DNA from: Folioceros fuciformis
Lineage: Eukaryota > Anthocerotophyta > Anthocerotopsida > Anthocerotales
Reading direction: 5' to 3'
Length of the DNA stretch: 64,000 bases
NCBI GenBank assembly: GCA_049999805.1
Contig: JBNGIO010006113.1
Coordinates: 1 to 64,000, forward strand
The notes beneath the pieces were generated by a model. It was not told the origin of the DNA and did not search any database. It saw nothing but the letters and a program-made list of their open reading frames with translations. The position numbers and the translations under genes were made by a program. Shown piece by piece: positions 42,847 to 54,700 of this stretch (position 1 is the first letter of the stretch; each line of letters opens with the position of its first letter).

Positions 42847-45800
42847 ATGGCCACTATACGGCAACCGGACCCGTTGTGGACCCAACAAATTGATGTTTGC
42901 ACAGGGATTCTGCCAGGAGCTCCCGCTCGCCTCACCTTAGGGAGTCAACCTCTAGAACGAACCTGCAGGTGCAGCAGTTTGAGGAGCCCAGCACACTCGG
43001 CTCCCAGTAAATCTATGGATGGGGACCGATTTTGCAGCGACTGTCGTCGCCGCGAGCAGGAGCACTTATGGCAACATTTTTTCCTGGATCCTGCCTTGTG
43101 GTGGGACAACAGACGACATAAGAAGTGTTCCCGTTCCCCAGACTTCCGGCGTAAGGGGTCCAGCGAGGTCCTGTGGTTAAACAGCATGCTGACGCCAGCT
43201 TGGGTTGATGAGCAGCTTGTTGCTTTGGATGTACAGATGGGTCACGGTGGCTCTCGTTCCAAGTCAAGCTCTGCAGATAGTCCTCAACCTCGCAGGCGTC
43301 TAGGATCGGAAATGGGCGTCGTAACGCCTGTAACTGTGCGGATGTTGTGTCAGCAGGGGAAGCTTTCTGAGGCCGTTGGAGCCCTGGAATCTCTGGCGCA
43401 GACAGATTCTCCTATCTCTCAGTCTCTGTTTTTTGTAGTGCTTAAGTTGTGTGCAACAAAGAAGGACCTAGTTGTGGGGCGACGAGTTCATGACCTCACA
43501 GTCAAACTTGGGTACGACTCGAATGCATACTTGGGGAATCATATATTGCGTATGTATGCATCACTAGGTAGGCTGCAAGAGGCCATGGATGTGTTCACTA
43601 GGGTGGGCAAACCAGATGCCTTCATGTGGTTCTCCATAATCTCCGCATACACCAAGCATGGGAGACCTGCAGAGGCTGTACAACTTTACCAGGAGATGCA
43701 TAGGTCAGGAGTGAAGGCAGATGCCCACGTCTTCGTAGCTGCCCTCCAAGCATGTGCATTTACCGCTGACTTGGAGTCTGGCAGGAAAGTGCACTTTGAT
43801 GTGTTGCAGAGTGGCATTCCTCCTGATGTGTTTGTTGGAAATTGCCTGGTTGACATGTATGCAAAATGTGGCGAATTGGAAGCTGCACGTCTGGCCTTTG
43901 ACAGCTTGGCGACAAAGGATGTCGTGACATGGACGGCCCTGATTGCTGGGTACACACAGCAAGGGCTCGGCCATGAGGCTCTTGGTTTGTATGGACAAAT
44001 GGAGCAAGAGGGCCTCATTTTGGCTGACCGGGTTACTTTTGCCTGCCTTTTGAATGCCTGTGGAAGTACTGGTGCCTTGCAGAAGGGCATGCAACTACAC
44101 TCACAGATTGTGGAAAGAGGACTGCTGAATGATCTACTGGTGGGCAACTCGCTGGTGGACATGTATGCAAAATGTGGTGAACTGGAAGGTGCACGCCAGG
44201 TTTTTGACAGGTTGGCGACAAAAGATGTGGTGACATGGACGGCGCTGATTGGTGGGTATGCTCGGCAAGGTCTGGGACAGGAGGCACTTGCTGTGTATGG
44301 ACAAATGGAGGAGGAGGGCCTGATCGTGGCTAACCATGTAACTTTCTCTTGCCTTCTGAAGGCCTGTGCCAGCGCTGGTGCATTACAGATGGGCAGGCAC
44401 CTGCACTCCCAGATTGTTGAAAGAGGGCAGCTTGAAAACATATTGATGGGCAACTGCCTGGTAGACATGTATGCAAAATGTGGTGAACTGGAACATGCAC
44501 GCCATGTTTTTGACATGTTGGCGGCGAAGGATGTGGTGACGTGGAATGCACTACTAGCTGGTTATGCACAGCAAGGACTGGGCCAAGAGGCGCTTGCTCT
44601 ATATGGGCAAATGGAGCAAGAGGGTCTCATTTTGGCTGACCGCGTTACTTTTGGTTGCCTTCTCAAGGCCTGCGCAAGCACGGGTGCTTTACAGACGGGA
44701 AGGCAGCTACACTCGCTTATTGTGGAACGTGGGCATCTCGACGTATGGTTAGGGAACTGCTTGGTGGACATGTACGCAAAATGTGGCGAACTAAGAGATG
44801 CACGCCAGGTTTTTGACAGCTTGGCTTCGAAGGACGTGGTAACATGGAATGCCCTAATAGCTGGACATGCGCAGCAAGGATGTGGCCAGGAGGCGCTCGT
44901 TCTGTATGGACAAATGGAACAAGATGGCCTCATTTTGGCGGACGATGTAACTTTTGCTTGCCTTCTGAAGGCCTGTGCAAGCACTGGTGCCCTACAGACT
45001 GGCCGCCAGCTGCACTCTCGGATCGTGGAAAGAGGACTGCTGGATAAGGTAGTGTTGGGCAACGGCCTCGTGGACATGTATGCAAAATGTGGCAAACTAG
45101 ATGTTGCACGCCAGGTCTTTGACAGCTTGGCCACAAAGAATGTGGTCACATGGAATGCTCTGATAGCTGGATGTGGTGCTTGTGATGAAGGTCACAACGC
45201 AGTAGCTTGTTTTGAGGAGATGTTAGGTAGTGGCGTCCAGCCTGATGATACAACTTTTACTTGCCTTTTGGCAGCGTGCAGTCATCAGGGGCTGGTGCAT
45301 GAGGGTCGCAAGTACTTTAATTCCATGGCAGAAAAGCATGGCATCAAACCTTGTATCGAGCATTACACTTGTATGATCGATCTTCTTGGTCGTGCCGGCG
45401 AATTAGATGAGGCCGAGGACATGCTATTGTCATGTGATGACCGAAGCAATGTTGTGGGGTTGACATCCTTGCTAAATGCCTGCAAGACTCATGGGGATAT
45501 AGAAAGGGCGACGCGTTGTTTTGAAAGTCTGGTTAGACTGGAGCCTCAGAGTGCATCGCCTTACGTGCTGATGGCAAATGCGTATGCAGATGCGGGTAGG
45601 TGGAGCGATGCAGAGAGCATTGAAAGGCAGAGGATGGTGGCAGGAGCCAACAAGAAACCTGCGGTGGCGAGCATTGAGGTGAATAAGCAGGTACATTCAT
45701 TTGTGGTGGGGGAAAGCAGAGATGATCTCGTGCTGAAGACGGAGAGCATGAGTGCGCGTCTGAAGCAGGAAGGGGGCCACGTACCTCACACAAAGTTGGT

Positions 45801-46056
45801 GCTTAAGCCACTGGGCGAGAAGGAAAAGGAAGATGCACTTTGCGGGCACGCTGAGAAGCTGGCTCTAGCGTTTGGTCTGTTGAACACTCCCAGTGGCTCA
45901 CCTCTGGTGGTAACCAAGAATCTACGCATGTGCAGTGACTGCCACAGTTCGACTGAGATCATGTCAAGGGTTGAAAAGAGAGACATTGTCGTAAGGGATG
46001 GGTACCGTGTGCATCGATTCGCTGCTGGTGGCTGCAGTTGTAATGGTAGACCATGA
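42847..46056 (+). CDS. PDF-PPR-DYW (GRP) protein, 6 PLS triplets, 1069 residues
   Basis: Predicted organelle RNA-editing factor. The ATG start fits the conserved family opening (MATIRQPDPLWTQQ). Residues about 71-121 form an OSB-like PDF block: LWQHFFLDP, WWDNR, SPDFRRKG, EVLWLN. Six PLS triplets follow from about residue 150 (S motifs LRMYASLGRLQEAMDVF, then five LVDMYAKCG… copies). E1 is HYTCMIDLLGRAGELDEAED; E2 is NKKPAVASIEV, KPA replacing the usual PG box. The deaminase has HVPHTKLVLKPLGEKEKED, active site HAE (about 1001-1003), then 25 residues to CSDC (1029-1032), the normal DYW spacing, the second zinc motif H…CSC, and ends GRP. It lies in the same orientation as the next gene, to which its C-terminal 350 residues are nearly identical. 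No introns. Confidence 0.92.
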   Translation: MATIRQPDPLWTQQIDVCTGILPGAPARLTLGSQPLERTCRCSSLRSPAHSAPSKSMDGDRFCSDCRRREQEHLWQHFFLDPALWWDNRRHKKCSRSPDFRRKGSSEVLWLNSMLTPAWVDEQLVALDVQMGHGGSRSKSSSADSPQPRRRLGSEMGVVTPVTVRMLCQQGKLSEAVGALESLAQTDSPISQSLFFVVLKLCATKKDLVVGRRVHDLTVKLGYDSNAYLGNHILRMYASLGRLQEAMDVFTRVGKPDAFMWFSIISAYTKHGRPAEAVQLYQEMHRSGVKADAHVFVAALQACAFTADLESGRKVHFDVLQSGIPPDVFVGNCLVDMYAKCGELEAARLAFDSLATKDVVTWTALIAGYTQQGLGHEALGLYGQMEQEGLILADRVTFACLLNACGSTGALQKGMQLHSQIVERGLLNDLLVGNSLVDMYAKCGELEGARQVFDRLATKDVVTWTALIGGYARQGLGQEALAVYGQMEEEGLIVANHVTFSCLLKACASAGALQMGRHLHSQIVERGQLENILMGNCLVDMYAKCGELEHARHVFDMLAAKDVVTWNALLAGYAQQGLGQEALALYGQMEQEGLILADRVTFGCLLKACASTGALQTGRQLHSLIVERGHLDVWLGNCLVDMYAKCGELRDARQVFDSLASKDVVTWNALIAGHAQQGCGQEALVLYGQMEQDGLILADDVTFACLLKACASTGALQTGRQLHSRIVERGLLDKVVLGNGLVDMYAKCGKLDVARQVFDSLATKNVVTWNALIAGCGACDEGHNAVACFEEMLGSGVQPDDTTFTCLLAACSHQGLVHEGRKYFNSMAEKHGIKPCIEHYTCMIDLLGRAGELDEAEDMLLSCDDRSNVVGLTSLLNACKTHGDIERATRCFESLVRLEPQSASPYVLMANAYADAGRWSDAESIERQRMVAGANKKPAVASIEVNKQVHSFVVGESRDDLVLKTESMSARLKQEGGHVPHTKLVLKPLGEKEKEDALCGHAEKLALAFGLLNTPSGSPLVVTKNLRMCSDCHSSTEIMSRVEKRDIVVRDGYRVHRFAAGGCSCNGRP

Positions 46057-47894
46057 GATTGAAGAATTGGCAAGTGCGCCGAAGGTGGACTGCTTGTTGC
46101 GTGGGGGAATCGGAAGTTGTTCCTAGAGGAGTAGACACAGGGACTGCGCTATCCCGCTTCGTACAAGCAGTCAGCAGGGTCTGCCAAATTGCAACACCAG
46201 GCAATTTGGCGTGCATCTGTGTAAGGCCAGTGCCTCACCAGGTCTAATGCTGGCCGAAAAGATCCATTCTGCAGGTTCAGCTGTCTTGCCTGTAAGGGAT
46301 GCAATGTTGTCAGCTCACACCCTAAGTGTCGGCCCCTATCTCATCAGATCTTGCACATGACTGGAGATTATCAGCATGCTAAGCGATGTGGCGCCAGTTG
46401 CCGGATCAGGGCAACTAACCATCCTCCTGACTTCCCGTCAGATGCGCCCCGACATTCTATACAGGTTCATCAAGCTACGGGCGGCATACATATCACCTCC
46501 AACCCCTTTTTCCTCAAGTCTCTGCTTATAACTACTCGAGGCGGCCTTGCTCTGTCACGCCTGAAGCAGTAAGCATACCGATACTCATTGCCTGCAGGTG
46601 CACGTCATGGAATTCGGCTCGGCAGCCCTCTTCCCCTGTGCAGCACTATGTAGACAAGTATGTTTTGAAAGAATTCTCTGCTGTAGGGACTGGATCCGCA
46701 CTCATAGCGAGGAACAGAAATGACTTGCACACTGCAAGTTAAAAATTCCGCTGAGTATTCTTCTGTAAACAAACGCTTCGTTCGAAGCGGTGGCGTCCAG
46801 ATAGTTGCAGCCATGTTCTACCCTTCAACAAAACCTATTTGAACTCCTGAATGTTGAACTACCTGTAGTCCGTCGCCTTGCCCTTGAGGGCAGAGACAGC
46901 AAAAAGCGAATTTCAGGTCTTACGCTGCCTGCCTATTGCTGTTCAAATGTAAACGAGCGGAACGAAATCCTGCAGAGTAAGCAGTTCGCCGAGGACGGAT
47001 GGATAGGTGAGGAACAGGATCCATCACCTGTTCTCCTTAGGGCTGAAATCTCCAAGTAGTCTTGTACAAAAGAGAGGCCAAGCCAATTCCCTTACCGTGG
47101 AAGGAGTATCTGCTACCCATTCCAGTTCCCTGAACTATCGGAGAGGGCCTGCAACAGGCAGAAGCAGCAAGTGCTCAGTTCGCAGGAGACTCGAGAGCAG
47201 AAGCAGAAACCTATTCACGTTGACAGAGTTGTACCTTTGGAACCTCCTGAACTCTAAATGCTTATCCGACAATTACGCAAGGAGAAGGAGCGGAGAGATA
47301 GACCAAGGACGACACCAAACCCTTTTCTTGCATCTCAACAACGTTGGCACGGGAGGGTTTAGAACACGCACGTCATGCAAGCGGAGGATGCTGGGAAGGG
47401 GAATAGAGCCGCAGCAGCTGATGATGATGGTGGCTCAAAAGCAGCAGCAGTGCTTGAATTGGCGGCGACGGTGGAAAAGCCCTGCCGCTGCTTGTGCTTA
47501 GCATTGGAGGCACACAAGACATACACCCTCCGCCTCCGCTTCACCACTCTGCAATGCTCGCAAAGCCTTTTCACAGCTGACCGCACCTTCATCCTGGTAG
47601 GAATTGCCGAACCTCGCCTGCACGACCTTGCCTTGCGACGTCTTCAACCGATCTCAACCGAGTTCAGACCTTTGCTGTGCTGCCTCAACAGTCTGAATGG
47701 TCCAATTGCACGGGGTCCACTCAATAAGAGCAGCTTGAATTAATCACAGTGATATACCTACATATTCCGCAGAGGCCACAGCGGTTTCTTTGTTGAAACC
47801 CGCTTGTTTGGATGACTCCTAAGCGGTTTCTTCATGCAGGCCCGGGCGTCATGTTGTAGGTACATCTTCCAGCAGCATGCACGGAGCCTCACCT
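46057..47894. other. Intergenic between two tandem PPR genes
   Basis: About 1.8 kb. The first ~45 bp after the stop resemble the sequence after the stop of the next gene (tgaagaattggcaagtg / tgaagaagtggctggag), so the duplicated unit extends into the 3' UTR. The rest shows no recognisable coding sequence. Confidence 0.5.
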
Positions 47895-50795
47895 ATGGCC
47901 ACTGTATGGCAAACAGATCCGTTGTGGACCCAACGAACTGGCGTGTCTCCAGGGATTCTTCGAGGAGATCCTGCTCACTTAACCTTAGGTAGTCAAGTTG
48001 TGACAAACAACCCAGCCCCTAGGTGCAGCAGTATAAGGAGCCCAGCACTTCCACTTTCGACGAAATGTGTCGGTGGGGACAGATTGTCTAGCGATCAAAG
48101 TCACAAGGAGCAGGAGCACTTGTGGCGACAGTTTTTCGTGGATCCTACCATGTGGTGGGACAACAGACGAGATAAGAAGAGCTCCCATTTGCCTGACTTC
48201 CGACGTAAGGGGTCCAATGATGTGTTGTGGTTAAACAGCATATCGAAGCCAGCTTGGGTTGACGAGCAACTTGTTTCTTTGGATATGCAGATGGAAAGTG
48301 GTGCCTCTCCGTCCAAGTGGCCCTCTCCAGAAAAGCCTGAACCTGGCACGCATGCAAGATCGGAAATGGGCGTCGTGACCGTGCGCACTTTATGGCGGCA
48401 GGGGAAGCTTTCGGAGGCCGTTGGAGCCCTGGAATCTCTGGCACAATCAGACTTTGTCATCTCTCAATCTCTGCTTTACAATGTGCTCAAACTGTGTGCA
48501 GCCAAAAGGGACATGGTTTTGGGTCGACGGGTTCATGACCTCATCGTCAATCTTGGGTGCGAGTCCGATACATACTTGGCGAACCATATCTTGCGTATGT
48601 ATGCATCTGGAGGCAGGCTACAGGAGGCCATGAATGTGTTCACCAGGGTGGGAAAACCCAATGCTTTCATGTGGTTCTCCATGATCTCTGCATATGCAAA
48701 GCATGGGAAACCTCATGAGGCCATACAACTGTACCATGAGATGCGTAGGTCAGGGTTGAGGGCGAGTCCTCACGTATTTGCAGCTGCCCTTCAAGCTTGT
48801 GCATTAGCTTCCGACTTGGAATCTGGCAGAAAAGTGCACTGTGATGTGTTGCACAGTGGCCTTCGTCCTGACTTGGTTGTTGGAAACTGCCTGGTGGACA
48901 TGTATGCCAAATGTGGCGAACTGGAAGATGCACGCCGGGCGTTCGACAGCTTGGCCACAAAGGACGTGGTGACATGGACGTCCCTGATTGCTGGGTATAC
49001 ACAGCAAGGGCTCGGCCAAGAGGCGCTCGTACTGTATGCGCAAATGGAGCAAGATGGCCTGGTTTTGGCAGATCGAGTTACTTTTGCTTGCCTTCTGAAG
49101 GCCTGTGCGGGCACTGGTGCCTTGCAAAAGGGCAGGCAGCTGCACTCACTGATTATCAATAGAGGGCTCCTACATGAAATACTGGTGGGCAATTGCCTGG
49201 TGGACATGTATGCAAAATGTGGCGAACTAGACGCTGCACGCCAGGTTTTTGAAGTGTTACCTAGAAAGGATGTGGTGACATGGACGACCCTGATATCGGG
49301 GTATGCAGAGCAAGGCCTCGGTGAAGAGGCTCTTGTTCTGTATGGACAGATGGAGCAAGAGGGGCTCATTTTGGCAGACCGTGTGACTTTTGCTTGCCTT
49401 CTGAAGGCTTGTGCTAGGACCGGTGCCCTACTGAAGGGCAGGCAGCTACACGCACTGATTGTGGAAAGAGGACAGCTGGACAGATGGCTGGGCAACTGCC
49501 TGGTGGACATGTATGCAAAATGTGGTGAACTGAGGGAAGCACGCCGGGTTTTTGACAGCTTAGCTTCAAAGGATGTGGTGACGTGGAATGCCCTGATTGC
49601 CGGGTATGCACAGCAAGGTCTTGGCCAAGAAGCGCTTGCCCTGTACGGACAAATGGGGCAAGACGGCCTCAGTTTGGCTGACGATGTTACTTTCTCTTGC
49701 CTGCTGAAGGCCTGTGCAAGCACTGGGGCCTTGCAGACTGGCCGGCAACTGCACTCAGAGATAGTGAAACGAGGACTGCTGGATAACGTAGTGTTGGGTA
49801 ACTGCCTGGTAGACATGTATGCAAAATGTGGCAAGCTGGAAGTTGCACGCCAGGTTTTCGACAGCTTGTCCACAAAGAATGTGGTCACATGGAATGCATT
49901 GATTGCTGGTTGTGGTGCTTGTGATGAAGGTTACAATGCAGTAGCTTGTTTTGAAGAGATGTTAGTTAGTGGTGTTCAGCCTGATGATACAACTTTTACG
50001 TGCCTTTTGGCAGCGTGTAGTCATCAGGGGCTGGTGTATGAGGGTCGCAAGTACTTCGATTCCATGGCTGAACAGCATGGCATCAAACCTTGTATCGAGC
50101 ATTACACTTGTATGATCGATCTTCTTGGTCGTGCCGGCGAATTAGACGAGGCTGAGGACATGCTCTCGTCATGTGATGGTCAAGGCAGTGTGGTGGGGTT
50201 GACATCTTTGCTAAATGCCTGCAAGACTCACGGGGATATCCATAGAGCGACGCGTTGTTTTGAAAGTCTGGTTAGACTGGAGCCTCAGAATGCATCAGCA
50301 TATGTGCTCATGGCCAATGCCTTAGTAGACGCAGGGAGGTGGAGCGATGCAGAGAGGATCGAAAGACAGAGGTTGGTAGCAGGAGCTAACAAGAAGCCTG
50401 CAGTGGCAGGCATTGAGGTGAATAAGCAGGTACATACATTTGTGGTGGGGGAGAACAGAGATGATCTTGCGCGCAAGGTGGAGAGTGTGAGTGTACGTCT
50501 CAAGAGGGAAGGGGGCCACGTGCCTCACACAAAGTTGGTTTTGAAGCCACTGGGTGAGAAGGAGAAAGAAGATGCCCTTTGCGGTCATGCTGAGAAGCTG
50601 GCTCTGGCTTTTGGTCTCTTGAACACTCCGAGTGGCACCCCTCTGGTGGTAACAAAAAACCTACGCATGTGCAGTGACTGCCACAGTTCGACCGAAATCA
50701 TGTCAAGGGTTGAAAGTAGAGACATTGTTGTAAGGGATGGGTATCGTGTCCATCGATTCGAGTCTGGTTTTTGCAGTTGTAAGGGTCGACCGTAA
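47895..50795 (+). CDS. PDF-PPR-DYW (GRP) protein, 5 PLS triplets, 966 residues
   Basis: I chose ATG 47895 because the paralogues begin MAT; an ATG six codons upstream (47877) is also in frame. PDF block at about residues 74-118 (LWRQFFVDP, WWDNRRDKK, LPDFRRKG, VLWLN). Five triplets: LRMYASGGRLQEAMNVF plus four LVDMYAKCG copies. E1/E2 as in the 42847 gene (NKKPAVAGIEVNKQVHTF). Deaminase HAE at about 898-900 and CSDC at 926-929, with the end CSCKGRP. It has one triplet fewer than its left neighbour, while flanking repeats and the C-terminus are closely similar, consistent with tandem duplication followed by triplet loss or gain. Likely mitochondrial or plastid; no targeting prediction was possible. 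Confidence 0.92.
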   Translation: MATVWQTDPLWTQRTGVSPGILRGDPAHLTLGSQVVTNNPAPRCSSIRSPALPLSTKCVGGDRLSSDQSHKEQEHLWRQFFVDPTMWWDNRRDKKSSHLPDFRRKGSNDVLWLNSISKPAWVDEQLVSLDMQMESGASPSKWPSPEKPEPGTHARSEMGVVTVRTLWRQGKLSEAVGALESLAQSDFVISQSLLYNVLKLCAAKRDMVLGRRVHDLIVNLGCESDTYLANHILRMYASGGRLQEAMNVFTRVGKPNAFMWFSMISAYAKHGKPHEAIQLYHEMRRSGLRASPHVFAAALQACALASDLESGRKVHCDVLHSGLRPDLVVGNCLVDMYAKCGELEDARRAFDSLATKDVVTWTSLIAGYTQQGLGQEALVLYAQMEQDGLVLADRVTFACLLKACAGTGALQKGRQLHSLIINRGLLHEILVGNCLVDMYAKCGELDAARQVFEVLPRKDVVTWTTLISGYAEQGLGEEALVLYGQMEQEGLILADRVTFACLLKACARTGALLKGRQLHALIVERGQLDRWLGNCLVDMYAKCGELREARRVFDSLASKDVVTWNALIAGYAQQGLGQEALALYGQMGQDGLSLADDVTFSCLLKACASTGALQTGRQLHSEIVKRGLLDNVVLGNCLVDMYAKCGKLEVARQVFDSLSTKNVVTWNALIAGCGACDEGYNAVACFEEMLVSGVQPDDTTFTCLLAACSHQGLVYEGRKYFDSMAEQHGIKPCIEHYTCMIDLLGRAGELDEAEDMLSSCDGQGSVVGLTSLLNACKTHGDIHRATRCFESLVRLEPQNASAYVLMANALVDAGRWSDAERIERQRLVAGANKKPAVAGIEVNKQVHTFVVGENRDDLARKVESVSVRLKREGGHVPHTKLVLKPLGEKEKEDALCGHAEKLALAFGLLNTPSGTPLVVTKNLRMCSDCHSSTEIMSRVESRDIVVRDGYRVHRFESGFCSCKGRP

Positions 50796-51785
50796 GGATG
50801 AAGAAGTGGCTGGAGCGTCGAATGTGAACTGTGGGAGTGGCTAGGCGCTCGAAGAGGAGTGTGCTGTGCTTCACTGTCAAGATGCGCCTAGCATTGTGGG
50901 CCGAACGGCAGCATTTGGCAAGTTAACTGCCTTTGATCTTGCCAAAATGAAGTGAAGTGCTCCTGCTCGGCCCAGAAGGTCCACCACTCATGTGCATGAG
51001 TCCTTCACTGGAAGTGATGCGGTGTTTTTCTCGTCTACCCTCAGAGTTCAACATGACAAACAAGAGACAAACCACCAGACATGCAGACTCAGTGTACTAC
51101 ACAATGGGGTGCGGTCTGGCAGGAGGCGATTTTGGTGGCACGAGGCGATTTTGGGAGCACGTTCGTATCACTTCACCGTGTCCTTGACAAGATCAGGCTT
51201 CAATCTGGGTGTGCTGGGTGGCTATGTTTCTTATGTTCACCGCATCAACCTCCTGCAACGCGTGAACCCAAGCTCCCTGAGTTTCTGCGCATGGTAATCA
51301 AACTCTGGGCTACACCCACATGGCCATTCCTTGCTGTCCTGTGCATGGAGCCGTCTGTCAAGACGCAGATCGCAGAGGGAAGGCACCCACCCTATGGTAC
51401 CTTCACAGGACTGCTGCAAATGACAGCTATGACCTCTTCTTCGTTCACATTACCAGAGGGGCAAGGTCTACACAGCATACCCGTGATGTCGTGCTTTGTG
51501 GCACGGTTCCTTTCCAGCAAGTCCCTCTAGATTAAGGGGTTGTTTAGCCGAGCAGAAAGCTCTCACCGCCCCCAACGTTTAGCTGTCTCAAATCAACTAA
51601 ATCTCTTCTACTGTGAGGTTCAGAACGTGTATCCGGATCCGGATAGTTAGATGCAATTTTATATCTTTGAGACTGCAAACAACTAAATCATTTGGATGAA
51701 TGGGATACATGATTCAGAATTACTATGACAATCGCCTGCAATTGGAACGTCTCCCGTTCACGTGCGCGTGGCTAGTCCTCCGTCC
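50796..51785. other. Tail-to-tail spacer between PPR genes
   Basis: About 1 kb between two convergent stops. Open frames of up to 149 codons (51081-51530 +) have no recognisable domain. Polyadenylation signals for both genes must lie here, but none stands out. Confidence 0.45.
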
Positions 51786-54700
51786 TCACGGTCGACCCTC
51801 ACAACTGCAACTACCAGCTACAAATCGATGCACACGGTAAGCATCCCTTACAACGATATGTCGACTTTCGACCCTCGACATGATCTCGGTGGAACTGTGG
51901 CAGTCACTGCACATGCGCAGGTTCTTAGTTACCAGCAGAGGTGTACCACTCGGAGTGTTCAAGAGACCAAAAGCCAGAGCCAGCTTTTCAGCATGCCCAC
52001 ACAGCACATCTTCCTTTTCCTTCTCACACAAAGGCTTTAACACCACCTTCGTCTGGGGCACATGGCCCCTTTCCTTTAAGCTGCCTAACTTGAGTGCCAT
52101 GTCATCTCTTCTCTCTCCCACTGCAAACCTATGTACCTGCTTCTTCACCTCAACCGTCGCTACTGCAGGTTTCTTGTGAGCTCCAGCTACAGTCCTCTGT
52201 GTTTCTATCCTGTCAACATCGGTCCATCTACCTGCATCTGCATAAGCGTTGGCCATGAGCACATAGGCAGATGCACTCTGAGGCTCCAGTCTCAACAGAC
52301 TTTCAAAACAACGCCTCGCCCTGTCTACATCCCCGTGAAGTTTGCAAGCATTCAGCAACGACGTCAATCCCACCACATTGCTTTCACTCTCGCATGACAA
52401 CAGCAGGTTCTCGGCCTCATCTAAATGGCCTGCACGCCCAAGAAGATCTATCATGCCAGTGTAATGCTCCATGGTAGGTTCGACGCCATGCTCTTCAGCC
52501 ATGGAACCAAAATGCTTGCGACCCTCATGCACCAGCCCCTCATGACTGCAGGCTGCTAGGAGGCAAGTAAAAGTAGTTTTATCGGGCTGGATACCAGCGA
52601 CTAGCATCTCTTCGAAACACGCCACTGCCTTACGACCTTCATCACAAATACCGCAGCCGGCTATGAGAGAATTCCATGTCACTACGTTCTTTGTGGCCAA
52701 GCTATCAAACACCTGGCGTGCAACTGCCAACTCACCACATTTTGCATACATGTCCACCAGGCTGCTGCCCAGCACTACGTTATCCAGCAGTCCTCTTTCC
52801 ACCAGTCGTGTGTGCACCTCCCTGCCCTTCTGCAAGGCACCACTGCTTGCACAGGCTCTTAGTAGCCAAGCAAACGTGACATGGTTAGCCAAAACCAGGC
52901 CATCTTGCTCCATCTCGCCATACAGAACAAACGCCTCTTGGCCGAGCCCTTGCTGTGCATACCCGCCTATGAGGGAATTCCATGTCACTTCATCTTTTAA
53001 GGCCAAGCCGTCAAAAACCTGGCGTGCATCTCCCAGTTCGCCACATTTTGTGTACATATCCACCAGGCAGTTGCCCAACCATGTGTCGAACTGCCCTCTT
53101 TCTACAATCAGGGAATGTAGCTGCCTCCCCTGCTGTAGAGCATGAGTGCTTGCACAGGCATTCAAAAGGCAAGCAAAGGTAACATGGTCGGCAAAAATGA
53201 GGTCCTCTTGCTCCATTTGTCCGTACAGAACAAGAGCCTCCTGTCCAAGTCCTTGTTCTGCATATCCAGCGATCAGGGCATTCCATGTCACCACATCCTT
53301 TGTGGTCAGGCTGTGAAAAACTTGGTGTGCATCTTTCAAGTTGCCACATTTTGAATACATGTCCACCAGGCAGTTGCTCAACCATAAGTCACCTAGGAGT
53401 CCCCTTTCTACAATCTGTACGTGCAGGTGCCTGCCCATGTGTAAGGCACCAGTACTTGCACAGGCTTTCAAAAGACAGGCAAACGTAACAGGATTGGCCA
53501 CGATCAGGCCGTCCAGCTCCATCTGCTTAAACAGTGCAAGCGCCTCATTCACAAGCCCTTGCTGGGCATACCCAGCAATCAGTACAGTCCACGTCACAAC
53601 ATCCTTTGTGGCCAAGCTTGCAAAGACCTGGCGTGCTTCTTCCAGTTCACCACATTTTGCATACATGTCCACCAGGCAATTGCCCAACACTATGTCCCCC
53701 AGCCGGACGCCTCTTTCAACCATCTGTAAATGCAGCTGCCTGCCTTTCTGTACGGCACGCGCGCTGGCACAGGCCGTTAAAAGGGAAGCGAAAGTAACAT
53801 CGTTGGGCACAACAAGGCCCTCTTGCTCCATACGTCCAAACAAAACAAGCGCCTCTTCGCCAAGCCCTTCTCGTGCATACCCAGCTATCAGGACATTCCA
53901 TGTCACCACGTCCTTTGTGGCCAAGCTGTCAAAAACCTGGCGGGCATCTTTCAGTTGGCCACATTTTGCATACATGTCCACCAGGCAGTTGCCCAACACT
54001 TTTTTCTCTAACAGTCCTCGTTCCACAATCTGTGAGTGCAGCTGCCTGCCCTTCAGTAACGCCCCAGCGCTTGCACACGCATTCAGAAGGCAAGCAAATG
54101 TAACATGGTCAGCCAAATGTAGGCCCTCTTGCTCCATTTGTGCGTACAAAACAAGCGCCTCTTGGCCAAGCCCATGCTGTGTATACCCAGTTAACATTGC
54201 ATTCCAAGTCACGACATCCTTTGTGACCAAGATGTCGAAGGCCTGGCGAGCATCTTTGAGTTCTCCACATTTTGCATACATGTTCACCAGGGAGTTGCCA
54301 ACAAATAAGTCAAGGGGAATGCCACTGTGCAACACGTCACAATGCACTTTTCTCCCAGATTCCAGGTCACCGCCAAATGCACAAGCTTGAAGGGCAGCTA
54401 CAAAGACGTGAGCATCCGCCTTCACTCCTGCCCTGCGCATCTCATGATACAGCTGTATGGCATCATTAGGTTTACCATGCTTAGCATATGCAGAAATTAT
54501 GGAAAACCACATGAAGACATTCGGTTTCCCCACTCTGGTGAACACATCCATAGCCTCCTCCAGCCTTCCTCCACATGCATACATACGCAAGATATGGTTC
54601 CCCAAGTAGGCATCCGACTCGTACCCAAGTTTGACAACGAGGTCATGAACTCGTCGACCCACAACCAGGTCCTTTTGAGCTGAACACAGTTTCAGCACGA

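Noticed and set aside
48791-49888. Long minus-strand open frames opposite the PPR genes (also 43686-44516, 44562-45149, and 53341-54390 on the plus strand)
   Set aside because: They mirror the PPR repeats on the other strand, recur with the triplet period, and have no domain of their own; they arise from the biased codon use of the repeats.
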